From Rhodocyclales bacterium (GTDB taxonomy: Bacteria > Pseudomonadota > Gammaproteobacteria > Burkholderiales > Rhodocyclaceae), in NCBI GenBank assembly GCA_028292505.1, contig JAQGMF010000057.1, forward strand, positions 1 through 60,793: a DNA stretch of 60,793 nucleotides, in the 5' to 3' direction. Within the stretch, counting starts at the first letter, position 1; every line of letters begins with the position of its first letter. The translations under genes were made by a program, and so were the position numbers. The notes beneath the pieces are model-generated. The model had not been told where the DNA came from. It saw only the letters and a program-made list of their open reading frames with translations, and searched no databases. Of this stretch, positions 19,601 to 25,964 are shown piece after piece.

Positions 19601-20483
19601 CGTCGAAAAAACGCTGCAGGCCGACCCGCCTTTCGATGCCGTGCTGATGGATATTCAGATGCCGGACATGGATGGCTACACCGCCACGCGAAAAATTCGC
19701 GAACATGCTCACATGCAATCGCTGCCGATCATCGCCATGACGGCCAACGCCATGCCCGCCGACAAGGCCGCATGTATCGCTGCGGGGATGAACGACCACA
19801 TTGGCAAACCGATCGATCTGGACGGTGTGGTGCAAACCATCTTGCGCTATTGTCGCTCCCCCGGGCCGGCGCAGACGCGCGAGCGCCCCAACCTGAAGAT
19901 TGACCTTGATGCTGCGCTACAACGGCTGGGTAACAACAAGCCTCTGTATGCAAGTCTCATCGGGCATTTTGCGACTGACACGGCCACGATGCCACAGGAT
20001 TTTCAGTACCATCTGCAGCAAGGGGATCACGCAAAGGCATCAGGCTTGATGCACGCTCTCAAGGGTATTGCGAGCACACTCGGCGCGACGCAACTGGCTG
20101 AATATGCCAGTGAGATAGAAACGAAAATCGATGCGGCTGACAGCACGATGGATGCCATGCAGGTGGTGGACGATCTGCAATGGTTCATTGCACAAAGCAA
20201 AGGCTTGCTAGAAGCCATTGCGAATGTCTTTCACGCTCCGTCGCCGCAATCTGTGGAAGACGCTTCGCCGCTTGACGTGGCTGCGCTGAAAACTATGCTG
20301 GATGATCTCGATGTCTTACTGCAAGGTGCAAACATGCAGGCGCGCAGTGTCTTCACGATGTTGCAGCAGCGATTCGGTCCTGCATTGGGACCGGGTTTCA
20401 AGCCTTTGTCGGAGGCCATGAATCGCCTCGACTTCAAATCGGCATCAGCCAGCTGTGCGCTATTGCGCGCGAGCCTGTCATGA
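16689..20483 (+). CDS. Hybrid sensor histidine kinase (HAMP-PAS-PAS-HisKA-HATPase-REC-REC-Hpt)
   Basis: A 1264-residue membrane phosphorelay kinase. Membrane helices lie at about residues 9-30 and 170-192 and flank a helical periplasmic domain. A HAMP domain (about 192-245), a first PAS (about 267-377) and a second PAS (about 387-517) follow. HisKA has the phospho-acceptor His near 550 in NMSHEIRTPMN. HATPase_c has NAIKFTERG and DTGIGIAP with GGTGLGLAIS. Receiver 1 has Asp near 844 (VDWQMPEMDG) and receiver 2 has Asp near 988 (MDIQMPDMDG). The C-terminal Hpt domain has His near 1122 (HALKGIASTLG). All relay residues are intact. It is flanked by a binding protein and a diguanylate cyclase, probably its sensor input and one output. 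Confidence 0.93.
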   Translation: MTLNRQSNVLVWLAAAAVLMALGITLQAAFNVRNETHEIEMAENTVKGVSSFRFLVMETAFYHEHRSSEQWQKRVTSFRAMLSGQRYDAPYENLLLDREKTNLEILARLYDKLISTTSATDARPADVTSTERTATTVSALFLTTQDMLDDAFELQRLNSIGLTNAQDHAGFFTALNILVLAALIAAASVIIKQRVVAPIADLQVGTERVTQGDLSYRLKLNVRNEIGVLARTFDSMTEQLEQSRSAMRATVQTLQDKSAELAKAQKELQIIIDHMPALVVYWDTQLLNRFANSAYVEWFGVTPEQMHGKHIRDIVGEARFRQIEPRLLSVLRGNTEVFELAVESRSGAKRQALFSYVPDFEDGKQKGFYGFISDVTQLRQAQAAQEEALAQLQGIVDAAIDFSIIQTDVNGIIRLFSSGAERMLGYTAAEMVDENSLSAIHMSEEVVARGDALTEEFGRPIQGFDVFTELPRQGKSESREWTYVRKDGTTLPVNLTATSVRDQYGSITGFVGIAKDIREDKRILQALADARDEAQAASVSKGQFLANMSHEIRTPMNAILGMLQLLQHTDLTARQLDYATKTQTAARSLLGLLNDILDFSKVEAGKMTMEYVPFRFDNLMRELSVILSANIGDKDIEVLFSIDPELPPCVFGDALRLRQVLLNLAGNAIKFTERGEVIVSLNMVAHHANRTEIALAVQDTGIGIAPAQLAHIFQGFSQAEASTTRRFGGTGLGLAISQRLVSLIGGELKVESTPGVGSRFYFNATFERASDDESIKLSAPVSLPMREPVRVLIVDDNQAAREVSQAMIESLGWYCKTAASGSDALAILHESIATDTLYDVVFVDWQMPEMDGWEVAHEIRKLQDADHAPVIIMVTAHGREALAKHIEDEHELLGGFLVKPITASMLFDAVIEASSGLSHSATRVRGQAGAARLAGLRLLVVEDTLVNQQVARELLLGEGASVEIAAGGGSGVEKTLQADPPFDAVLMDIQMPDMDGYTATRKIREHAHMQSLPIIAMTANAMPADKAACIAAGMNDHIGKPIDLDGVVQTILRYCRSPGPAQTRERPNLKIDLDAALQRLGNNKPLYASLIGHFATDTATMPQDFQYHLQQGDHAKASGLMHALKGIASTLGATQLAEYASEIETKIDAADSTMDAMQVVDDLQWFIAQSKGLLEAIANVFHAPSPQSVEDASPLDVAALKTMLDDLDVLLQGANMQARSVFTMLQQRFGPALGPGFKPLSEAMNRLDFKSASASCALLRASLS

Positions 20484-20503
20484 CCTGATCTCACAAATAG
20501 ATC

Positions 20504-21472
20504 ATGCCTAACCTTGAGCAACCAGGCTCGCAATTCGATGGACCGCAGGAGAGGCCCATGCTACTGGTCATCGATGACATGCCCAGCAATATCGAGACGC
20601 TGTACGAGATATGCAAAGAGGATTATGAGGTGTGCATGGCTACCAGCGGCCAGCAAGCGCTTGAATTTTGCCAGACGCGTCAGCCGCATCTGATCCTCCT
20701 CGATGTCGAGATGCCTGAAATGGACGGCCATGAAGTTTGTCGACGACTCAAGAGTGACTTGCTGACTGACAATATTCCGGTCATCTTCGTCACCGCAAAC
20801 AATGATCCGTTGGAAGAGGCCAGGGCCTTGGATGAAGGCGTGACGGATTTCATTACCAAGCCCTTTCATGCGCGCGTCGTATTGGCACGCGTGCGCACCC
20901 AGCTGACCTTAAAATATCAAACCGACCTGCTGCGCACCCTGGCATTGACAGATGGCCTGACCGGCGTTGCCAACCGGCGCCACTTCGATACCACGTTACA
21001 GAACGAATGGCGGCGTTGCGCACGCGCCCGTCACTCGCTTGCGCTGATCCTGATCGATGTCGACTTTTTCAAACGCTACAACGATCACTACGGACACCAG
21101 GCAGGCGACGATTGCCTGCAATGCATCGCATCTGCACTCAGGGCAATGTTGAATCGTTCGCATGACTTGATTGCGCGCTACGGTGGCGAGGAGTTCGTGT
21201 ATATCCTGCCCGATACGTCATTGGAGGGTGCAGAGAAGAAGGCGTGCGAGATGGAGGCAGCTGTCCGGGCACTGGCTATTCCGCACGAGAAATCCGATGT
21301 AGCCGAATTTGTCACCATCAGTGTCGGTGTAGCTGCCTGCATACCCGCCAGGGGCGAAGACGCGGCCGATCTGCTTGGCTGTGCCGATCGCCAGTTATAC
21401 GCGGCCAAACAAGCAGGCCGTGGACAGATTAAATCATTGCAATTTGTCGCGGACGGAAAGCCGACGTCATAA
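20504..21472 (+). CDS. Response regulator with diguanylate cyclase (REC-GGDEF)
   Basis: Makes cyclic di-GMP under control of phosphorylation. The receiver domain (about residues 18-135) has its Asp near 67 in LLDVEMPEMDG and a conserved Lys in ITKPFH. The GGDEF domain has an intact GGEEF active-site loop near 227-231. An RSHD inhibitory-site motif lies five residues before it, so product inhibition is expected. The gene begins 20 bp after the hybrid kinase gene, so it is the probable cognate output. It resembles PleD/WspR-like single-receiver cyclases. Confidence 0.92.
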   Translation: MPNLEQPGSQFDGPQERPMLLVIDDMPSNIETLYEICKEDYEVCMATSGQQALEFCQTRQPHLILLDVEMPEMDGHEVCRRLKSDLLTDNIPVIFVTANNDPLEEARALDEGVTDFITKPFHARVVLARVRTQLTLKYQTDLLRTLALTDGLTGVANRRHFDTTLQNEWRRCARARHSLALILIDVDFFKRYNDHYGHQAGDDCLQCIASALRAMLNRSHDLIARYGGEEFVYILPDTSLEGAEKKACEMEAAVRALAIPHEKSDVAEFVTISVGVAACIPARGEDAADLLGCADRQLYAAKQAGRGQIKSLQFVADGKPTS

Positions 21473-21489
21473 TTGGCCTTGCTGGGTCA

Positions 21490-23187
21490 CTACGGCGCGA
21501 ACAGTTTAAACAGAAAGATGACGTTTGCAAGCAGCGACAGCGCACAAATTATTTTCAGCACAAAATGCGGATTGCGTTCCATCAAGGGGCGGCGTCGGGC
21601 GACCTGCAAAGGGCTGTGTGCACCGCGTTCGAGTGCGAGCAGGAATTCTTCGGCGGTCTCGAAGCGACGTTCAGGTTCGCGCGCGACGGCCTTGAGCAGG
21701 ACCGACTCCAGCCACTCGGGAATGTCTGGGCGATAGCGTGTCGGCGGCACCGGGTCGCCGAAGCGGGGTCGCTGGAACGGTTCGATTTCGCCGTAGGGAT
21801 ATTTGCGTGTTGCGAGTTCGTACAGCGTTACGCCGATGGCATACAGATCGCTCGACTCGCTGGCACGTAGGCGCGCATCGCCTGTCGCGAACAGTTCCGG
21901 TGCCATATATGACGGCGTGCCAGGATTGTTGATCTCCCCAAAGCGCTCGCCCTCGTTTTGTCCATCCGACGCTGCGACACCCAGGTCGAGAATGCGCAAG
22001 CGGCCATCCGCCCCCAGATGCAGATTGTCCGGTTTGATGTCACGGTGAATGATTGCCAGACGATGCAGCGCCGAAATGCCCTTGAGCAACTTCTCGCCCA
22101 GTGCTGCAACTTCAGCGGCATTGAAACGATGACCACGAACGAGCCTTTGCTTGAGTGACTCGCCATCGTGCCAGCTCATCAGATAGTACAAATGACTACG
22201 CTGCTCCCACGGCACGACTTGGGGAAAGGTTGCGTCGGTGACGCGTCGCGCAATCCATTCCTCGTGCGCCAACGCGGCGGCATCGTGCGCATCGGCATTG
22301 GCATGCAAGGTTTTCAGGACGTAGATATCGCCTGCAGCATCGCGCACACGATAGAGCAGCGTGATGCGCGAATCGTGCAACACATCGAGGACGGTCAGGC
22401 CATCAATTTCCTGGCCCGCTTTGAGTTGCGGTGGTAGCGGCAATTCGCGTATGCGCGCCAGCGAATCGCGCAGTGTATCGTGCGGCAGACGCTCGACACG
22501 CAGCACCAACGCCGTGCTGTTGTCTTGCGCGCCACCATCGACAGCTGCTTCGGCCAGCGCAAAAGCGGCTTCTTGTGCATCGGCGTGTTTGGCGACGATG
22601 GCTTGGATGCGCGCATCGCGCAAGGTCGCCCAGATGCCATCCGTCAGCATGACAAAAGCATCACCCTCGCCAAGCTCGCCTTCGCTGAAGTCGATAGTCA
22701 GATGCTGGTCCAGGCCGACCGCGCGCGACAGCACCGTGTTGAGCTCGGGGTGCTCCCATACATGGTCTTGTGTCAGGCGCTTGAGTTCGCCGTCGCGCAA
22801 CAGATAGACGCGCGAGTCACCGACATGTGCAATGACCCAGCGGCGCCCGCGCAGCACGACTGCAGACAGCGTGGTAGCCATGCCAGCCGTCTCGCTGCGC
22901 TTGGCCGACTGCGCTACCAGCCAGCGATTCGCCGCACTGATCACCTTATCCAGGGCATGTGGCACAGCCCATGTGTCGGGCGTTGCGTAGTAATCGCTGA
23001 GCAGGCTGCGCACGGTGAACTCGGCAGCCTCGCGGCCATCTGCGTGACCCCCGACACCATCGGCGATCACGGCGAGCAGGCCCTTGCTTTCGAGGTCGAT
23101 CCCCTCGGGCGTGACGGCGCCAACGAAGTCTTCGTTACGTGCGCGTGGGCCGGTCAGCGAGGCATGGCCGAGAGAGACTGTGAGCAT
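21490..23187 (-). CDS. Fused PP2C phosphatase / serine-threonine protein kinase
   Basis: A bifunctional signalling protein of about 565 residues. The N-terminal PP2C domain (to about 250) has ARNEDFVG, DGVGGHADG and a late GGAQDNSTA metal-binding block. The C-terminal Hanks-type kinase (about 260-535) has catalytic HRDIKPDN near residue 380 and DLG in place of the usual DFG near 400. A C-terminal membrane helix follows (ALSLLANVIFLFKLF). The preferred ATG at 23187 matches the usual PP2C start (LTVSLGHASLTGPRARNEDF). Its ribosome-binding site is poor and a 27-bp inverted repeat ends 17 bp upstream. Genes of this type often sit beside narK/nirBD in Burkholderiales; the target is unknown. Confidence 0.88.
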   Translation of the reverse strand: MLTVSLGHASLTGPRARNEDFVGAVTPEGIDLESKGLLAVIADGVGGHADGREAAEFTVRSLLSDYYATPDTWAVPHALDKVISAANRWLVAQSAKRSETAGMATTLSAVVLRGRRWVIAHVGDSRVYLLRDGELKRLTQDHVWEHPELNTVLSRAVGLDQHLTIDFSEGELGEGDAFVMLTDGIWATLRDARIQAIVAKHADAQEAAFALAEAAVDGGAQDNSTALVLRVERLPHDTLRDSLARIRELPLPPQLKAGQEIDGLTVLDVLHDSRITLLYRVRDAAGDIYVLKTLHANADAHDAAALAHEEWIARRVTDATFPQVVPWEQRSHLYYLMSWHDGESLKQRLVRGHRFNAAEVAALGEKLLKGISALHRLAIIHRDIKPDNLHLGADGRLRILDLGVAASDGQNEGERFGEINNPGTPSYMAPELFATGDARLRASESSDLYAIGVTLYELATRKYPYGEIEPFQRPRFGDPVPPTRYRPDIPEWLESVLLKAVAREPERRFETAEEFLLALERGAHSPLQVARRRPLMERNPHFVLKIICALSLLANVIFLFKLFAP

Positions 23188-23204
23188 CGAAATGAGCGAA
23201 GACC

Positions 23205-23284
23205 GTAGGGTGGGCACGGCGTGCCCACGCGTTGAGCTTGCATTATGGGATAGGTGACGCGTGGGCACGCCGTGCCCACCCTAC
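23205..23284. repeat. Perfect 27-bp inverted repeat (REP-like palindrome pair)
   Basis: Arms at 23205-23231 and 23258-23284 are exact reverse complements. Each arm begins GTAGGGTGGGCACGG and itself contains the palindromic core TGGGCAC/GTGCCCA. It lies in the narK-PP2C/kinase intergenic region and would form a strong RNA stem just before the downstream start codon. Confidence 0.85.
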
Positions 23285-23286
23285 GT

Positions 23287-24504
23287 TCATATCTTCGCCG
23301 ACGTAAGATGCGCCGCACCCCAGGTCGTGCGCCAGCGTGTCTTGACGCCGGTCAGACCGAGCAGCGCCAGCACGGCAAGGCCGGCGAAGATGAGGAAGCC
23401 GAGCTGGTAGCTGCCAGTAATCTGTTTGGCATAACCGAGGCTGGACGCCAGATAGAAACCGCCAATGCCGCCAGCCATGCCGACCAGGCCGGTCATGACG
23501 CCGATCTCCTTGCGGAAGCGTTGCGGGACCAGCTGGAACACGGCGCCGTTACCCATCCCCAAGGCCAGCATTGCGCCGACGAAGATCGCAGCTGCCGACC
23601 ATACCGTTGGCATACCGTAGCTGACGATGATGAGGAAGGTCGCGGCCAGCGCGTACATCAGGGAGAGGCTCTTGATGCCGCCGATACGGTCGGCCACGTT
23701 CCCGCCAATCGGGCGTACCAGACTGCCGGCGAAAACGCACGCCGCCGTGAAGAAGCCTGCCGTCTTCGGGTCGAGCCCGTACTGCGCATTGAAGTAGATG
23801 GTCAGCGAACTGGCCAGGCCAGAGAAGCCGCCGAAGGTCACAGCATAGAAGAACATGAACCACCAGGCATCGCGGTCCTTGAGCATCCTGATGTATTCGG
23901 AGAGTGGCTTTGGGGGCGGACAATCGGGTGCGTCTTTGGCAACGATCAGGTAGAACACGAAGACGACGGCCAGCGGGATGAGGGTCAGGCCGAAGACGCT
24001 GGTCCAGCTACCGAAGGCAATCGCCAGACTGGGAGCAAAGAGCGCGGCGAGCACGGTGCCCGAGTTGCCCGCGCCGGCGATGCCCAGTGCCGTGCCTTGA
24101 TGTTCCGGCGGATACCAACGCGATGCCAGCGGCAGCGCAACAGCGAAAGAAGAGCCTGCGACACCGAGGAACACGCCGAGCAGAAGCACCTGCCCGAAGC
24201 TGTGGATACCGAATTGCCATGCGACGCACAGCGCAGCCATCACCACGATTTGGCCGATGACGCCGGCCAGCTTCGGCTTGAGCTGATCGACGAGTATCCC
24301 CATGACAATGCGTAGTACGGCACCGGCCAGCAGCGGCGTGGCGACCATCAAGCCTTTCTGCGCGGCAGAGAGGCCAAGATCTTTGGCGATCTGCACGCCG
24401 AGCGGGCCCAGCAGTACCCACACCATAAAGGCCAGATCGAAATACAGAAACGCAGCGAAAAGCGTCGGGGCGTGCCCCGCCTTGAGGAAGGACTTCTTGT
24501 CCAT
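23287..24504 (-). CDS. narK: Nitrate/nitrite transporter, NarK family (MFS)
   Basis: An inner-membrane nitrate uptake or nitrate/nitrite exchange protein with about 12 membrane segments. Read from the ATG at 24504 (MDKKSFLKAGHAPTLFAAFL) it has 405 residues. The conserved NarK/NasA-type elements include the N-terminal PLLAGAVLRIVMGILVDQ and the nitrate-signature-like GAGNSGTVLAALFAP and GNGAVFQLVP segments. Its sequence looks like the single-domain assimilatory type. It lies downstream of the PilJ-domain gene, with a structured 177-bp gap, and upstream of the PP2C/kinase gene. Confidence 0.93.
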   Translation of the reverse strand: MDKKSFLKAGHAPTLFAAFLYFDLAFMVWVLLGPLGVQIAKDLGLSAAQKGLMVATPLLAGAVLRIVMGILVDQLKPKLAGVIGQIVVMAALCVAWQFGIHSFGQVLLLGVFLGVAGSSFAVALPLASRWYPPEHQGTALGIAGAGNSGTVLAALFAPSLAIAFGSWTSVFGLTLIPLAVVFVFYLIVAKDAPDCPPPKPLSEYIRMLKDRDAWWFMFFYAVTFGGFSGLASSLTIYFNAQYGLDPKTAGFFTAACVFAGSLVRPIGGNVADRIGGIKSLSLMYALAATFLIIVSYGMPTVWSAAAIFVGAMLALGMGNGAVFQLVPQRFRKEIGVMTGLVGMAGGIGGFYLASSLGYAKQITGSYQLGFLIFAGLAVLALLGLTGVKTRWRTTWGAAHLTSAKI

Positions 24505-24573
24505 TTGTATAACTCCGATGAAGTGCGGCAAGAACGCCAAGCCTCGTTGCCCGGAGTTTGCGAAAAGAAAACA

Positions 24574-24621
24574 GCGAAGCATTGGCTTGCCAACGAGTCC
24601 GCGCCGTTGCGGACGCTTCGC
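24574..24621 (-). promoter_or_regulatory. Structured narK leader with one ANTAR-like hexaloop
   Basis: On the minus strand an outer stem GCGAAGC/GCTTCGC encloses two hairpins and is followed by TGTTTTCTTTT. One inner hairpin is GTCCGC/GCGGAC with loop AACGGC (A1, G4). The other is TTGG/CCAA with loop CAAG. This may be a terminator, or a partial ANTAR target; only one six-base loop fits. Confidence 0.4.
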
Positions 24622-24681
24622 GAGAATGTCGTTCGCAGGCGACGCGACGCATGGCGCAGCGACAGCCTGATTTACCGGTGC

Positions 24682-25524
24682 TCAGGTGAGCGCGGCGTAA
24701 AAATTCGTCAGCTTGTCCATCACCTGTAACAGGTTCTCCGAAGTCACGGCAACGTTGTTGTCGTGATAGGCCAACTCTTGTCGATCGCTTGAATCGGCAC
24801 GCACCGCTTCGTCAAAGAACAGCCATTGCGTTTCGCCAATGGATACCCATGAATTTATGTCATTGGTATTTTCAGATGCCTGCTTGAGCACCTTCATCGC
24901 GGCGAGAAATTCACCACGTGCGGCATCCAGACCTTTGATCACTTCGGCCGTTAGCATGCCGTCACGGCGGAAGAAGTAGAACTTCGACATGCGCTGCGAC
25001 AACATGCGCTGACGGCCGGACATATTGACCAGCTTGCCCAGCGAGCCACCATGCAGTTTCTCGAATTGCACGGTGCCGGCATGCGCATTGGCAAGCACCT
25101 GCTCATTGAGCGCAGCGATCTGTGGCAAGCCCTCGCGCGTTGGCTCGGCGGCGACGACGCGCTTGTATTCCTGCCAACGGTTACCAAGCTGATCGTAAGT
25201 TGCAACAATGTCTTTGGCATTTTGTTGCTGCGCGAAGCCATGTAGATTTTCGAGCTGTTTTTCGAACAACGCCATCGAATCGCCGAGCAGTTTGTGTGCC
25301 TCCTCGGGCCGTGTTTCGCGGATGACTTGGGCATACAACTTGGCCATGCGCTGTGACAACATGCGTTGCCGGCCTGCCTGGTTGATGGCCTCCAACATGT
25401 TTATGCCTGGCGCGGCAGGGGCGGCTGCGGTGGCAGATGCGGAGCGGAACAGACTCCACGCGGCAAGGCCGACGCCGGCTTGTAGAAGTTGGCGTCGATT
25501 GGCGCTACATGCAGGCAGTTTCAT
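24682..25524 (-). CDS. Exported PilJ-type sensor-domain protein
   Basis: A 280-residue protein built of two copies of the PilJ N-terminal helical domain. Repeat signatures are INQAGRQRMLSQRMAKLY (about residues 49-66) and MSGRQRMLSQRMSKFYFF in the second half. The N-terminus has a twin-arginine-like signal (ANRRQLLQAG) followed by a hydrophobic run, so it is probably periplasmic. PilJ-type domains resemble the NIT nitrate-sensing domain and occur in NarX-like receptors. Here the domain stands alone, with no kinase or chemoreceptor module. It lies between nirD and narK, so a nitrate/nitrite-binding role is plausible. No enzyme motif is visible. Confidence 0.8.
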   Translation of the reverse strand: MKLPACSANRRQLLQAGVGLAAWSLFRSASATAAAPAAPGINMLEAINQAGRQRMLSQRMAKLYAQVIRETRPEEAHKLLGDSMALFEKQLENLHGFAQQQNAKDIVATYDQLGNRWQEYKRVVAAEPTREGLPQIAALNEQVLANAHAGTVQFEKLHGGSLGKLVNMSGRQRMLSQRMSKFYFFRRDGMLTAEVIKGLDAARGEFLAAMKVLKQASENTNDINSWVSIGETQWLFFDEAVRADSSDRQELAYHDNNVAVTSENLLQVMDKLTNFYAALT

Positions 25525-25563
25525 GGTGATTGTCTCGGCGAGGAACGGGTGAGTGGTGGCTGA

Positions 25564-25875
25564 TCAGATAGTCAGAAATACTTCGCCGCCTTCTGTCTTG
25601 ACGGCGAACGATTTGGTGCAGCCGACGTCTGGCGCCACGGCATTGCCGCTGTCGAGCTCTATTTTCCAGCTATGCAAAGGGCATGTTACTTGTTTGCCAT
25701 GCACGATGCCTTGCGACAGCGGTCCGCCTTTGTGTGGGCACTTGTCGTGCACGGCAAAGACTTCGTCGCTACTGTTACGGAAGATGGCGATGTCGCCATG
25801 CTTTTCGCTCTTGACGACGCGCGAACCCAACACGGGGATGTCGGTAAGGGCGCAGATTTTTTTCCAGTCAGACAT
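25564..25875 (-). CDS. nirD: Nitrite reductase (NADH) small subunit
   Basis: Small Rieske-fold subunit of cytoplasmic assimilatory NADH-nitrite reductase. Read from the ATG at 25875, with AAGGA upstream, it has 103 residues (MSDWKKICALTDIPVLG). Full [2Fe-2S] ligand motifs are present: C46-P-H48 in KCPHKGGPL and C65-P-L-H68 in CPLHSWK. E. coli NirD lacks these ligands, so this one probably carries a real Rieske cluster. It is 89 bp downstream of nirB. Confidence 0.94.
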   Translation of the reverse strand: MSDWKKICALTDIPVLGSRVVKSEKHGDIAIFRNSSDEVFAVHDKCPHKGGPLSQGIVHGKQVTCPLHSWKIELDSGNAVAPDVGCTKSFAVKTEGGEVFLTI

Positions 25876-25930
25876 GTTCAATCCTTGTTGCATTTCTTGG
25901 TGCTTTCAGACGGACAGCATGTTCTTACTT

Positions 25931-25958
25931 CGTCATTCCCGTTTCCGCGGAAATGACG
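25931..25958. repeat. Degenerate GTCATTCC palindromic repeat
   Basis: CGTCATTCCCG and CGGAAATGACG form an imperfect hairpin in the nirB-nirD gap. It is a short relative of the repeats near 48.96 and 58.37 kb. Confidence 0.6.
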
Positions 25959-25964
25959 TTTGAG

